From: a virus
Reading direction: 5' to 3' (one strand)
Length of the DNA stretch: 53,910 nucleotides
IMG/VR virus record: IMGVR_UViG_3300006790_000002
Span: 1-53,910 of that record
Part shown: piece after piece, positions 33,507 through 42,632 of the stretch
Numbering within the stretch: the first letter of the stretch is position 1
How the letters are laid out: every line of letters starts with the position of its first letter
The notes under the pieces: generated by a model
Databases searched by the model: none
Told to the model about the DNA's origin: nothing
The model's input: the letters and a program-made list of their open reading frames with translations, nothing else
Made by a program: the position numbers and the translations under genes

Positions 33507-35063
33507 TCAGGAAGATGGGAGATTGTACCATCGACGCCAAGCGCGTCTCGTATCAATAATACGACCGGAACGTGCTGGCCTCTTCATTAGAGTTTCTCCA
33601 GGATAACGCAAGTCTCCGTACCGTTTGGTAAGGGTAAACAGCGCTTCTCGAAATCTTCCAATGGCTCGGTCAGCAAGTTCGATGTTTCCTTGTGCTTCGT
33701 ACAAGAAGCCAAGTGCCCGGTAGAGAAGAACGTCCATTCCGTCGTGATGAATCTCTGGAACGTCCTGGTCATCCTTCAGCATTTCGGGTCTAAGCAGGCA
33801 GCGAACGTCTACCTGGTATCGCTCGTTGGGACGAGGGTACATGCGGATGGATTGGTAGCCGTGGACTTCTCGCAGGCGACGATGGTAGTCCGGGAGGATC
33901 TGCCCGTTGTCGATCAGAGTGGTGGTGAACCCATCAATCTCTGCGATGAGAATGAACGCATCGGGAGTTTCCTGCTCGACGGCTCCAGGGAACTGGTTTG
34001 GAAGAGCACCATAAGCAGCAGCGTCGACGGTAACTCGACGACGGTAGATTCGTTTGCGCCATCCTGCCCGGTGGTATCGGCGATCTCCGGACCTTCCGAA
34101 TCCCTGCATGTAGTGGATGTCGGGAGTCGTCAGTTGGATTGCGGCTCCTGCATCAGCATTTGTCGTAGTGATCGAAACGATTGGGCTTGGAGCAGACTCC
34201 CACAAGGGCTCAAGGCGAGAAGGAGCCGTCTGGGCAGCGGAATATGGCTGTGCGGGTCCGAAGTTTCGGAAGTCACCATCACGGTGTCCCCAAGCGTAGG
34301 TAAAGCAATACTCAAACTGTCCTGCAGGATCGGGTCCCTGCCAAGCGCCTGCACCTCCGGCAACGAGAGTCGCCACTGGAGCAGAAGTCGGACTTTCGAT
34401 CTGTCGATGGTATCGACGGAAGGCAACGCGAGGCAAACCTCCGACTGTCGTCTGAGGAGAATCTGCCAAGGAGAGATACTCGGCTTCCATCTGCCCGACA
34501 ATGTCGAGAGGCCAGTTCTGGTTCTGTTTGAACAGGCGGATCGAGTTGACCTGAATCACGTTGTCTGGAAGATAGTAGTCCTCGAAGTAGATTCTCCACC
34601 CCATCAAAGTGTCGGTGAAGTTGTTCCAAGGTTGAAAGAGTGAGATGTACTGAACGTTCGTATCGGTCCAGATGTCTCGAATCATTCTACGATGCTGCGT
34701 CCCACTGGGATCCGTGATGAGGATCATCCGACCGTTCCATCGTCCAGTCGTGTCCCAGGGGATCAAGCCGCCCGTAGTTGTAGGAAGATCTCGCTTGAGA
34801 ACCCAAGCGTCGGTCGATACCACGGAAACAGTGTCTGCGGGAGATGCTGGATTGAGATCTCGAATCGCTGTGGTATCTGGGGTGTCGTCTTCGATTGTTG
34901 CGAAGCCAACTCGTTTTTCAAAAAACAAGAATGGGGCCTCTTGCACTAACTGGAAGTAGGCCCGGTTGATGAACTCGTTAGCACGAGTCTTGGCGTCTTC
35001 TGACTGCTTGGGAGCCCAATCAGCCTGGGAAAACATTGCTGATCTAATCTCTCCAAGATTCAT
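33507..35063 (-). CDS. Head-tail adaptor (podovirus type)
   Basis: A 518-aa protein. The N-terminal helical part (RANEFINRAYFQLVQEAP) and the C-terminal helices (MDVLLYRALGFLYEAQGN, then ADRAIGRFREALFTLTKRYG) match the bundle of connector/tail tubular A-like adaptors. The middle (about 90-400) is a large beta-rich insertion. That makes it much longer than the roughly 165-200 residues of T7 gp11 or P22 gp4. It should sit below the portal and start the short tail. Confidence 0.7.
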   Translation of the reverse strand: MNLGEIRSAMFSQADWAPKQSEDAKTRANEFINRAYFQLVQEAPFLFFEKRVGFATIEDDTPDTTAIRDLNPASPADTVSVVSTDAWVLKRDLPTTTGGLIPWDTTGRWNGRMILITDPSGTQHRRMIRDIWTDTNVQYISLFQPWNNFTDTLMGWRIYFEDYYLPDNVIQVNSIRLFKQNQNWPLDIVGQMEAEYLSLADSPQTTVGGLPRVAFRRYHRQIESPTSAPVATLVAGGAGAWQGPDPAGQFEYCFTYAWGHRDGDFRNFGPAQPYSAAQTAPSRLEPLWESAPSPIVSITTTNADAGAAIQLTTPDIHYMQGFGRSGDRRYHRAGWRKRIYRRRVTVDAAAYGALPNQFPGAVEQETPDAFILIAEIDGFTTTLIDNGQILPDYHRRLREVHGYQSIRMYPRPNERYQVDVRCLLRPEMLKDDQDVPEIHHDGMDVLLYRALGFLYEAQGNIELADRAIGRFREALFTLTKRYGDLRYPGETLMKRPARSGRIIDTRRAWRRWYNLPSS

Positions 35064-35083
35064 GACGCACTCCTATTAGGGTA

Positions 35084-35107
35084 GGCACCCCCCCGAAGAG
35101 GGGTGCC
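35084..35107 (-). terminator. GC-rich UUCG hairpin after the capsid genes
   Basis: GGCACCCC and GGGGTGCC form an 8-bp stem around a C(UUCG)G-type loop on the minus strand, just after the decoration and capsid genes. The following bases are TACCCTAAT, without a T run, so termination would be partial at best. A step-down in transcription after the abundant capsid proteins would make sense. Confidence 0.5.
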
Positions 35108-35134
35108 ACCTAAGTTTACTACAGTTCGGTTGGA

Positions 35135-35650
35135 TTAGCCGACGCAGTTGATGAAGCACTGCACCTCGTCGGTAGCCGCTCCGTTCGCGGAGGCCCAGCC
35201 GAATCCGCTCTCAACAGAGGTAGCTGCACCTGCGGTGTAGCGCATTGCGGTTCCAGCATCGGTCGAATCAACAACGATAACCTCGTTGACATCGATTGTT
35301 CCAGTGCCCGCGATGACTCCGCAGACTCCCTTTTTCAGGATGAAGCCGTAGCCATTGTCACCGATAGGGGTGACACAAACTCCAACGACACCATTCACAC
35401 CCGTAGTAGTGGGTGCTGGGATAACATCGGCATACGTCAGGGCAGCAGTTCCCGCACCGCGAGCAACAACCATGCCCGCAGTCAGGGCACCGTTTGCCTT
35501 GACGTAAATCCAAGTTTGCTCACCTGCATTCGCAGTTGGCACTACCAACTCGAACCCCAAAGGAGCCAGTTGAGAAGCGTCATCTGCACCAGCAGAACTC
35601 TCATTCGTAACAGTGGTTGGTGAAATACCAGCCGCAGTTGTAATAGCCAT
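35135..35650 (-). CDS. Capsid decoration protein candidate (DUF2190-like)
   Basis: A 171-aa Ala/Thr/Gly-rich beta protein directly downstream of the major capsid gene: TWIYVKANGALTAGMVV, then GVVGVCVTPIGDNGYGFIL and GVCGVIAGTG. This is the pattern of small capsid-stabilising or head-decoration proteins. SD-like AAGGAGACTTATC precedes the start. It is likely abundant, as its gene is second after the capsid. Confidence 0.7.
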   Translation of the reverse strand: MAITTAAGISPTTVTNESSAGADDASQLAPLGFELVVPTANAGEQTWIYVKANGALTAGMVVARGAGTAALTYADVIPAPTTTGVNGVVGVCVTPIGDNGYGFILKKGVCGVIAGTGTIDVNEVIVVDSTDAGTAMRYTAGAATSVESGFGWASANGAATDEVQCFINCVG

Positions 35651-35676
35651 GATAAGTCTCCTTAAGACTATGGGGT

Positions 35677-36756
35677 TTATGGGGTAGCGCCGCCGGTAAC
35701 GACACCGTTAGCACGAAGCTGGTCACAGTACATTCCCATGTTGAGGACGTACTCGTAACGCCACATGTCCTGCTCGGGGATACGAATAGGACCGCGAACG
35801 GCGAAGTCGCCCTTGGTCTCCATGTTCGAATCGTGTCCGAGGGTGTACATGTGCCAAGTATCGGTCTTCATCATGTAGACGACGCCGTTGTTGGCTCCAC
35901 CAGTGCTGAACTGAGTGAGGTCGATGGACTGCTCAAGGAAGAAGTCTGCCTCAAGGAAGGGGATTCCCTGACGAAGTTGCTTCGGAGCCTTGTCGCCCTC
36001 AACTCGCATCACGCGAACCTGATCGTCGAGATCCTCGATGTAGTTGAGGTACGAGCCCTCATCACCGAGAAGCAGATCGACAGGACCGCTGGCCTTGGAT
36101 CCCTGACGGGAAGCCTGGTAGTAGACCTGACGCATGGTCGAACGACCATCGGTAGCGAAGGACGAGATCTGACCGTACTGGTTGTACCAACCCGTGGTGG
36201 TTCCCTTGTTCAGACCGAAGATGCTGTTAGCAGCAGCAACCTGGGCAGCCTGGGTCAGGAACTCGAAAGCACCGGTACGAGCAGCAGCGAGGCCGGGGTT
36301 GTAGGTTGAATCACCGTTCAGGGTGAGGAAACCACCAACGCCCGTTCCGTTTCCGGATCCAAGCTGATCAGCAATACGCTCGTGGAAGTCGGACAGAGCC
36401 AACTCGGGGTACGCCTTGATGATCTTGGCCAGATCGTTCTCGCCATTGGCCTCTGCGAGGTCCTTGCCGGGGACGTCAAACGCGTAGATCAGGCGGGGAG
36501 CATAGGAGCTTCCGCGCTGGGCAGATTGGGTACGACCACCAGCGATCACTTCGGATCCAGTGGTAACTTGGGTGACGGTTCCAGGACCGCCGGAAACAAC
36601 CACAAACTCGCGATACGGGCCCTTGAGTGTAGCTCGGTCCACGTTGCCCCGCTTCACAACCCGCTCCATGAGGGGATGCCAGAGGGAGAACAGTTCCGAG
36701 TACCCAGGAGCAAGATCTTGCAGTGCGGTTGCGACTACATCAGGACTGATTGCCAT
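35677..36756 (-). CDS. Major capsid protein (HK97 fold)
   Basis: A 359-aa protein in the normal place after the scaffold gene. It opens with an N-terminal helix (VVATALQDLAPGYSELFSLW), has a P/E-loop-type region (MERVVKRGNVDRATLKGPYREFVVV) and ends with a beta domain that includes a WHMYTLGHDSN segment. Length, order and an aromatic-rich C-terminus fit a capsid protein of HK97 fold. The family assignment is by context and overall pattern, not by a single diagnostic motif. Confidence 0.85.
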   Translation of the reverse strand: MAISPDVVATALQDLAPGYSELFSLWHPLMERVVKRGNVDRATLKGPYREFVVVSGGPGTVTQVTTGSEVIAGGRTQSAQRGSSYAPRLIYAFDVPGKDLAEANGENDLAKIIKAYPELALSDFHERIADQLGSGNGTGVGGFLTLNGDSTYNPGLAAARTGAFEFLTQAAQVAAANSIFGLNKGTTTGWYNQYGQISSFATDGRSTMRQVYYQASRQGSKASGPVDLLLGDEGSYLNYIEDLDDQVRVMRVEGDKAPKQLRQGIPFLEADFFLEQSIDLTQFSTGGANNGVVYMMKTDTWHMYTLGHDSNMETKGDFAVRGPIRIPEQDMWRYEYVLNMGMYCDQLRANGVVTGGATP

Positions 36757-36801
36757 CTTACTTTTCCTCTATGGGTGACGGGGGTTGAGGGGTGAACCTC
36801 G

Positions 36802-37743
36802 CTATCTCCTGCCCCCACCATGCACAGAGAATGCACGACGAGCAGCAAGAAGTCTCATTTCATCTAACGAACCGCTATCATTGATCGACTTTTTGGCAAC
36901 TTGAGGCCGGGACGATCGAGTAGCACCGTTCGTAATCTTAGCTCCTGCGCGAGGAGCCTTTGCCTTAGCTTCGGCCTTTGCTTGGGCTTCTGCCGCAGCA
37001 ATCTCTTCAGGAGTAGGACCGGTGGGTTGGGCTCTGACTTCTTCAAGCTCGGCGTGTGCCTTCGCCAACTTGAGTGCATATTGGTCTGAGACACCATCCG
37101 TTTTCGCTTGGATAGCAATCTCGACCGCTGATTCTGGCAGATCGATCAACTCAGCAGCAACGTAGGCATCCCACATTCCGCCATGAGTGTCGTCCTCTGC
37201 CAGGAACTCTGCAAACACTGACAACTTCTCTTTGTTCTCAGCAAGATCTGCGTGGTCTTTCCAGAATCGATCAACGTACTCTCCGACAGCTTGTTCTTCT
37301 GTCGTAGCCATTGTCTTTTCAAGATCAGAATAAGCAAGGTTGCGCTCGTCGAGTTGGCGCTGGAGATCCTCAAGCTGTGAGGTCATCTGCCCGATGCGAG
37401 GATCTTCGTCTTCCGAAAGCATTGCAGCGTACATTGAACGAAGCGTTGCAATCTCTTCTGCCTTTTCGGCGTAGCTCTTCTCGTAGTAGTCAGACACACC
37501 TTGGGCAGTTGTCCGATAGCTCTCAGGAAGAGAGTCAATCGTTCCGTCCCAAGAGTTCCACTCAACTTCCGGGAACGGGTCGTCTGCCCGAGTGGGTGCA
37601 GGGGCGCCTGCGGGGACTGCCGCTGCTCCCCCACCCGAAGAACTTGCTTGCTCCGCCGGGGCCTGGGAGGGCTCCGGTGAAGCAGCGACAGCCGTCTCTG
37701 CGACGGGTGCGGCTGCTGCTGGTGCTGCGACTTCTTCGCTCAC
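36802..37743 (-). CDS. Scaffolding protein
   Basis: A 313-aa protein, acidic and helical, with an Ala/Pro-rich N-terminus (1-60), a central coiled coil (about 90-140) and a basic C-terminal tail that ends RRAFSVHGGGRR. Scaffolding proteins have this pattern, with the basic end binding the capsid shell. It lies immediately before the major capsid gene and overlaps the acidic 117-aa protein by four bases. Confidence 0.8.
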   Translation of the reverse strand: MSEEVAAPAAAAPVAETAVAASPEPSQAPAEQASSSGGGAAAVPAGAPAPTRADDPFPEVEWNSWDGTIDSLPESYRTTAQGVSDYYEKSYAEKAEEIATLRSMYAAMLSEDEDPRIGQMTSQLEDLQRQLDERNLAYSDLEKTMATTEEQAVGEYVDRFWKDHADLAENKEKLSVFAEFLAEDDTHGGMWDAYVAAELIDLPESAVEIAIQAKTDGVSDQYALKLAKAHAELEEVRAQPTGPTPEEIAAAEAQAKAEAKAKAPRAGAKITNGATRSSRPQVAKKSINDSGSLDEMRLLAARRAFSVHGGGRR

Positions 37744-38093
37744 ATTCCTTCCATTGCTTTAGAGGCGGCGTTGTTCCGCATAGAAACGAGATCCATGACC
37801 ATTGGGGGCTCTTCGGCTCCCATCATGTCCTCCATTCCCATCTCCATCTCGCCGTCTTTCTTCTTCAACTCGTAGCCGTACTCGTCAAACCAAGCCATGA
37901 GCTTATCTGGATCGGCGCCATGCTCTTTGATGGCAGCAGCCATAGCTTCTGTGGGAGAGGCAAAATCAGTGCTCTCCTCAACTTCGATATCCACGTCAAT
38001 GTCGGGCTTGTCAGCAGACTCCTCTTCGGGAGCCTCCTCTTCCATCATGCCCTCTTCCTCTTCTTCCATGAACGCGGGTTTATCTTCAGCCAT
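37740..38093 (-). CDS. Very acidic small protein between portal and scaffold genes
   Basis: A 117-aa protein with an extreme run of Glu and Met (EEEEEGMMEEEAPEEE near residues 10-25) and a helix that ends SMRNNAASKAMEGM. The ATG at 38093 is preferred because GGAGA precedes it. It could be a scaffold accessory or a charge-neutralising internal protein. The promoter-like sequence at 38116-38144 lies directly upstream. Confidence 0.7.
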   Translation of the reverse strand: MAEDKPAFMEEEEEGMMEEEAPEEESADKPDIDVDIEVEESTDFASPTEAMAAAIKEHGADPDKLMAWFDEYGYELKKKDGEMEMGMEDMMGAEEPPMVMDLVSMRNNAASKAMEGM

Positions 38094-38109
38094 GAGATTC
38101 TCCAAATGT

Positions 38110-38128
38110 GCTCAGGTTTTACCTGAGC
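38110..38128 (-). promoter_or_regulatory. Hairpin in the capsid gene leader
   Basis: GCTCAGGT and ACCTGAGC form a perfect 8-bp stem with a 3-nt loop in the leader of the acidic protein gene. It overlaps the predicted -10 region of the promoter-like sequence just upstream, so it could be an operator palindrome rather than an RNA hairpin. Confidence 0.45.
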
Positions 38129-38144
38129 CGGATACGATAGTCAA
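38116..38144 (-). promoter_or_regulatory. Candidate promoter for the capsid genes
   Basis: On the minus strand, TTGACT (38144-38139) is followed after 17 bases by TAAAAC (38121-38116), five and four matches of six to the sigma70 hexamers. It lies in one of the few gaps of the late block, just before the acidic protein, scaffold and capsid genes, which need high output. A second weaker pair (TTGAAT-17-TATGCT) lies about 30 bp further upstream. Confidence 0.4.
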
Positions 38145-38173
38145 GAAAAGCATATTCTGGTAAGAAGCTTTAT

Positions 38174-38605
38174 TCAAGTCGTGACCTGGATCTTAGTTTC
38201 GCCGTTCTTGAGCGCTTTCTTGTGAGCGTTTACTTTCCGAGTGTGATTTTTGCGATCCTCGAAATCTCGGAATCCAAGTTTCTTGGCTGTTCGGTCTGCT
38301 TGGTTGCGAACTGAATCGTAGTGGTTGATCCACTTGGGGTCATCTTTACTGACGATCTCACGATCTTTGCGGCGGCTAAAGTACGCCCGCTCTTCTTCCG
38401 GAGAGGAGAAGTTCTGCCCGATCTGGTCGATATGCAGAGTCTTGGAGGGCATTGGTCCGACAATCGCAGGTGCCTTTCGAATCAGTGTTGTGGCTTTCTC
38501 ATTGCACACCGGACAATAGAGACCGTCTTGCTTGAGATACTCACTCGCCTTCATCATGTCTTCGAACTCGCCGCACGAGTCACATCGTCCGTTGTATGTA
38601 GGCAT
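38174..38605 (-). CDS. FmdB-like zinc-ribbon protein
   Basis: A 143-aa protein. Its N-terminal zinc ribbon uses C8-x2-C11 and C31-x2-C34 (MPTYNGRCDSC, then YCPVCNEK), the FmdB-type pattern frequent in phage head modules. A basic C-terminal helical part follows (RKVNAHKKALKNG). Located between portal and scaffold genes and starting inside the portal stop. The role in the virion or in assembly is not known. Confidence 0.8.
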   Translation of the reverse strand: MPTYNGRCDSCGEFEDMMKASEYLKQDGLYCPVCNEKATTLIRKAPAIVGPMPSKTLHIDQIGQNFSSPEEERAYFSRRKDREIVSKDDPKWINHYDSVRNQADRTAKKLGFRDFEDRKNHTRKVNAHKKALKNGETKIQVTT

Positions 38606-40458
38606 TACTGATTCCTTGGAATGTTTGGATCGAGATCAAACGGAGCGCCACCGAATCCAGTCAGAGGACTGGCCTCTCCACCACCCGGGCCAAAGCCTGC
38701 GGGATTGGGAGGAAGCATCGGCTCAGTCTCAGGGGGCAGAGCACCACTTGCAATGGTGTCTTGTCCACCGGGAGCGGGAGGCTGCGCTAAACTCGCTTGC
38801 GCCTGGGCGGCCTGCTGCTGCGCTTGGGCAGCTTCTTGTTCAAGCTGCTCTGAACTCTTGAGGACATCCTGCATCTGTAGTAGCTCGCAGAGCTTACGAA
38901 TGAGGGTGTTCTGATCAACCTGTGAGTTCTCTTGGAGAAGCGGGAAGAACTGCTGCAAGTTCCTAAGTTGGACCAGCCGGTTGTTTTCGGTGGGAGCGTA
39001 TGGAACAGCTTCATAGTCATACTCCAAAGGTTCCTCGCCGCGACTTGCGAGAATCTCGCGAGCCATCATAGATGCCCGGGTGATCTCGACGACTTCTGCA
39101 TTAGGCAGCATGCGAACAGGAAGAATCTCGTCGTCTGCGAGAAACTCCTCGTAGAGCCCGATGATGGTTTGTGATTGCCAACCGATCAGGTCGTAGATTT
39201 CTTTCTGCCGACGACCGTTGCGAGTCCTTGTCGCAGTATCTGCGAGGGCGACTTCAGTTGCCACGTCAGACACACCGACCACTCCCCGAGAGTATTGTGG
39301 AATACCCAAGATAAACTCGATGATCTGGATGCATCGGTCTCGGGTAGCGATGAACTCCGGCGAGAGGCTTGGGGTTTGGGTGTGTCCGATGATGTCCTGG
39401 ATCGAGGCATTTGCTTTTCCTGCCACCTCTACGATTGAGCCCGGAGAGGTTGCGGTACGCAGTTGATTGCGAATGTGCTCGGGATTGTCTACCAGCCCGG
39501 AGTTGAGCATGGTGATCGGAATCGCCGTCTGGGCAAACCAGAGCATCAGCGTGTCCAACTCATTCAAGCGCTCAAGGATTGGCTGGATCAGAGTCACGTC
39601 ACTCAGACCGCCGATGTCCTGCAAGTTGTCGTTGAACGACAGACGGTAGAAAGGATTGCGAGCGAATCGGTAGGGAAGCTCGCCAGCAAACAACGGCTCC
39701 TCCTGCTCTTCCAGGTAGTGGTAGTAGCGACCTTCGCCCGAGAAGTCGTAGATCTCATAGACCGTGACCCACTCGAACACCTCTTTGGAAGAGTCGTTCA
39801 TGAGGGACTGATCTTTCAGACGGTCTCGCAGCCACTCTGGATAGGCACCGAACTGGGCCTTCTCCGCGACTTCTGGATCGTAGGGACGGTCACTCTTGTT
39901 TCCTTTGCCCTTGATGCGGGCATTGAAATCCTCCCGAGTGAGAACCGTGACTTCAATCAGATACCGAATGTCCTCCCAACGCTCGGCAGCGAGATCAAAC
40001 CAAACATGACGGAGATCCACAACAAGGAAGTCGGGAGAGCGTTTACGAAAGTTCCAAACCACTTTGACGAAAGAACGTGGGTAGACGCTCGCCATCGTAG
40101 CTGCTCGCCATAGAATCCGATGAATGCCCGAACGACGGAAGGTGTCATTGATCAGTGCCTCTCGATATTTTGCAGGCTCGTGAAGGTGCTTGCGTCGTGC
40201 GTTGACAGTAACTTCTGGATTGTTCGGACAGATGTTCGCGACCATCGTGTCCACGAATGCATAAGGGTAGTTGGTCTCCAGAGACAAATCGTCCGTGGAG
40301 TCCGCAGGACTTCCAGCACCCTGGGGAAGATCTTGGGTGTAGCTGCTTGACGCATCACTCGTGTACCAGCAGCGGACCTTGTCCCACTCTCGCTGGTCAA
40401 TGAAAGACCGACTCTTGTGGGTATCAATCAGTCCCATCATTTGTTTCTTGGTCAACAT
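38605..40458 (-). CDS. Portal protein
   Basis: A 617-aa protein with portal pattern: ETNYPYAFVDTMVANICP near residue 62, WRAATMASVYPRSFVKVVW (about 112-130), a long helical crown, and a C-terminal Gln/Ala-rich coiled coil and disordered tail (about 535-617). It follows the terminase by two small genes and precedes the scaffold and capsid genes, the normal order. It forms the twelve-fold ring through which DNA enters. Confidence 0.9.
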   Translation of the reverse strand: MLTKKQMMGLIDTHKSRSFIDQREWDKVRCWYTSDASSSYTQDLPQGAGSPADSTDDLSLETNYPYAFVDTMVANICPNNPEVTVNARRKHLHEPAKYREALINDTFRRSGIHRILWRAATMASVYPRSFVKVVWNFRKRSPDFLVVDLRHVWFDLAAERWEDIRYLIEVTVLTREDFNARIKGKGNKSDRPYDPEVAEKAQFGAYPEWLRDRLKDQSLMNDSSKEVFEWVTVYEIYDFSGEGRYYHYLEEQEEPLFAGELPYRFARNPFYRLSFNDNLQDIGGLSDVTLIQPILERLNELDTLMLWFAQTAIPITMLNSGLVDNPEHIRNQLRTATSPGSIVEVAGKANASIQDIIGHTQTPSLSPEFIATRDRCIQIIEFILGIPQYSRGVVGVSDVATEVALADTATRTRNGRRQKEIYDLIGWQSQTIIGLYEEFLADDEILPVRMLPNAEVVEITRASMMAREILASRGEEPLEYDYEAVPYAPTENNRLVQLRNLQQFFPLLQENSQVDQNTLIRKLCELLQMQDVLKSSEQLEQEAAQAQQQAAQAQASLAQPPAPGGQDTIASGALPPETEPMLPPNPAGFGPGGGEASPLTGFGGAPFDLDPNIPRNQ

Positions 40459-40703
40459 TAGGCTTCTTCCTCTTGGTACTCTGCTGGATTCTGGATGGGG
40501 AGGGTTTCATCAAGTGGCTCTTGCTGCGGAGGAGGAGGTGCCTCCGGCAATGCGCCTTCACTAAGATCAACTCGTGATGGCTCCATGGCTTCGCGTGTCC
40601 TTCGTTGGATCTGCCCGAGAGCATAGGAGCGCAGCATACTGAGCGCGGTCTCCGGAGTGAGATCATCCGGCTTCATGATTGGAGGAGCTTCATCGGCTGC
40701 CAT
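40458..40703 (-). CDS. Small acidic protein before the portal gene
   Basis: An 81-aa acidic, proline-rich protein with one helix (PETALSMLRSYALGQIQRRT, about 16-36). It overlaps the next upstream gene; the ATG at 40703 is preferred to an in-frame TTG. It touches the portal gene by one base. No family recognised; an assembly or packaging accessory is possible from position. Confidence 0.6.
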   Translation of the reverse strand: MAADEAPPIMKPDDLTPETALSMLRSYALGQIQRRTREAMEPSRVDLSEGALPEAPPPPQQEPLDETLPIQNPAEYQEEEA

Positions 40704-40932
40704 CGAACTCAAAGACCTCTTTTAGAGTGATACCCGTGCTCGCCTGGATTGGGCCCAGGGTGATGAGCGAAAACAACTCTTCAATAACAGGTCCGACTTC
40801 GGCCCAGTCCATTTGGACACTTCCATACTGGGCAAAGAAGCTCATCGGAATCGTGAGCTTCAATCCGGGAGCGAGATCTACGACCGCAGTATCGCGAGCC
40901 GGATCTCGATAGATCTCAGGTGCCTGTGTCAT
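40690..40932 (-). CDS. Small protein between terminase and portal genes
   Basis: An 80-aa protein with two strands and a helix (DTAVVDLAPGLKLTIPMSFF, then IEELFSLITLG). It begins within the last bases of the large terminase gene (ATGA overlap), so it is coupled to it. The function is not recognised. Confidence 0.65.
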   Translation of the reverse strand: MTQAPEIYRDPARDTAVVDLAPGLKLTIPMSFFAQYGSVQMDWAEVGPVIEELFSLITLGPIQASTGITLKEVFEFDGSR

Positions 40933-42632
40933 CTTTTTCTCCTCCGAACCGATCTATATGTTGGGCGAGATCGAGTCGGCGCTTTGTCTTCTACGAGCTT
41001 CTTACGATATCGCTCTTGATCATCGTAACTCATCCCGGTGAACATGAGGAGATTCGTTTCTTGTACTCTCGCTCCGGGCTTATCGCGGACTGGCAGGTAA
41101 CGAGCACCGACAACCGCCATCAGCAGAGCCGAAACCTTATCCCAGTGGTGCCGATCCCGTCTTCTGCCCGAGGATGAACCTCTAAGAATCTCTGAGGCAG
41201 CCGATTCCTCGGTGCGTTTGTCATTCTTGTACGTTTGTAGCTGTTGGAGCGTATCTCGGTCGTTCAGGACCAACTCATCCATCAATCCGTCAATCAGCCA
41301 GCCAGTTGCTTGGTCAAGAGACTTGGATGTGCTGGTAAAGCCCGGTTTGAACTTGGCTTCGTAGTAGAGGTTCGAATAATCGCGGTCATTCAGCAGAGCG
41401 AGGACGGATTGCCCGACACCATTGGACTCAACGCAGATCAGAGCCTTGTTGTACCGGTTTGCCACCCGGAGAAGCTGATTTGTGAAGGACAATGGGTCCA
41501 TGTGCTCCGCGAAACACGCAACTTGTGTCCATTCGCCGCGCCAACACTTCAAAACCTGGAAAGCAGCGTGGTCTCGGGCCGCATATCCACTCGGATCGAC
41601 TCCAATCGCGTAAATCGCGCCCTCTTGAGGCGGTTCGTACTCCTGATAAGGCCCAGTCCAGGGCTCAAGCTCCCGATTCATGCTCTTTTTGAGCGCATGT
41701 TCGGGAATCGCAGCGTTTGTGGACGCAATCCAGCAAGAAATGTCGTCGAACGGGTACATCACGCCGAACATTTCGGGATTTCGCCGGACTTCAGGGTCCG
41801 TATCCATGATGAATCGCCGGAATGTGAGGTTATCCGTCGTCAAACCCTGGGATCCGTAGCGATTTAGGAGGTCAATCTCCTGATTCGTGGGCACAAAGTC
41901 CTTCGGAGTGGCACGAGCGTTCAGTTTTCCATCCCAAAACGGAAAAAATACCGCTTTGTGGCGACCCGCGCCCTTTTTCGCCATGACATAGTGCTCGTGC
42001 CAGGCGCAGTTACGCTCCCAGGGAGTTGCCTCATAGATGACGAGGGCGTTCTGCCTGTTGATGAGCGACGGATTGATGAGAAACATCGATCCGTTGAAGT
42101 CTGACCAAAGATGGCACTCGGAAGCATGGAAAGAATCAGGAGACTGCCCAACGCCAACCGCGCCCGATTCTGCCGACAAGACACGCATTTTGCCGCCTTG
42201 TAGGGGATCAAAGGTAAGCTGACGACTCTCACGAGTCGCGAGGGTCTTTGACCGTAGCTGTTCTGGCCACCGTTGGTGTAGATGATGAACCCTCTTGTGG
42301 AGGTAGTCGGCCCTGTCCCTATTGTCTGCGATGCAGACATGGTCCCAGCCCGGGATGTAGGCAGCTTTGCAGTAAGCCGCGTACTCGCTGGTCAGGGATT
42401 TACCAGCCTGACGGTAGGCAAGCAAAGTCAAAAACTGAGTTTCGCCTGAAGGGAGCCTGGGAGGGTTCGACATGTAGTCGAGCACAACCGACTGTAATGT
42501 ATGGGTTATTCGAGTCGGATCGAACTTAGCGAATCGACCAGTCTTCTGGTCATGCACTTCGCCAAATGCAGGAAGAGCGTGCGCCGGAGAACGGAGCGTG
42601 TTGAGTAGCTGCGCTGCCGATGCTTGACTCAT
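40929..42632 (-). CDS. terL: Terminase large subunit
   Basis: A 567-aa DNA-packaging motor. ATPase: Walker A-type YRQAGKS (73-79) and Walker B/catalytic HASE (169-172). The HxSE form is also seen in other terminases that lack the usual DE pair. Nuclease: D346 (GVDPSG), E402 (CVESNG) and D498 (HHWDKV), the RNase H-like triad expected to cut concatemers. Length is near the typical 450-650 residues. Starts in an ATGA overlap with the 792-aa gene. Confidence 0.92.
   Translation of the reverse strand: MSQASAAQLLNTLRSPAHALPAFGEVHDQKTGRFAKFDPTRITHTLQSVVLDYMSNPPRLPSGETQFLTLLAYRQAGKSLTSEYAAYCKAAYIPGWDHVCIADNRDRADYLHKRVHHLHQRWPEQLRSKTLATRESRQLTFDPLQGGKMRVLSAESGAVGVGQSPDSFHASECHLWSDFNGSMFLINPSLINRQNALVIYEATPWERNCAWHEHYVMAKKGAGRHKAVFFPFWDGKLNARATPKDFVPTNQEIDLLNRYGSQGLTTDNLTFRRFIMDTDPEVRRNPEMFGVMYPFDDISCWIASTNAAIPEHALKKSMNRELEPWTGPYQEYEPPQEGAIYAIGVDPSGYAARDHAAFQVLKCWRGEWTQVACFAEHMDPLSFTNQLLRVANRYNKALICVESNGVGQSVLALLNDRDYSNLYYEAKFKPGFTSTSKSLDQATGWLIDGLMDELVLNDRDTLQQLQTYKNDKRTEESAASEILRGSSSGRRRDRHHWDKVSALLMAVVGARYLPVRDKPGARVQETNLLMFTGMSYDDQERYRKKLVEDKAPTRSRPTYRSVRRRKR

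Noticed and set aside
33690-34643. A 317-codon plus-strand ORF over the adaptor gene
   Set aside because: It is antisense to the well-supported adaptor protein and has no start context.
36802-38093. Reading the two acidic genes as one frameshifted scaffold
   Set aside because: Each has its own start and ribosome-binding context, and they overlap only by an ATGA, the normal coupling seen throughout this block.
40929-42632. A defective terminase ATPase because the usual DE pair of Walker B is missing
   Set aside because: HxSE in that position also occurs in other terminases, and Walker A and the nuclease triad are intact.
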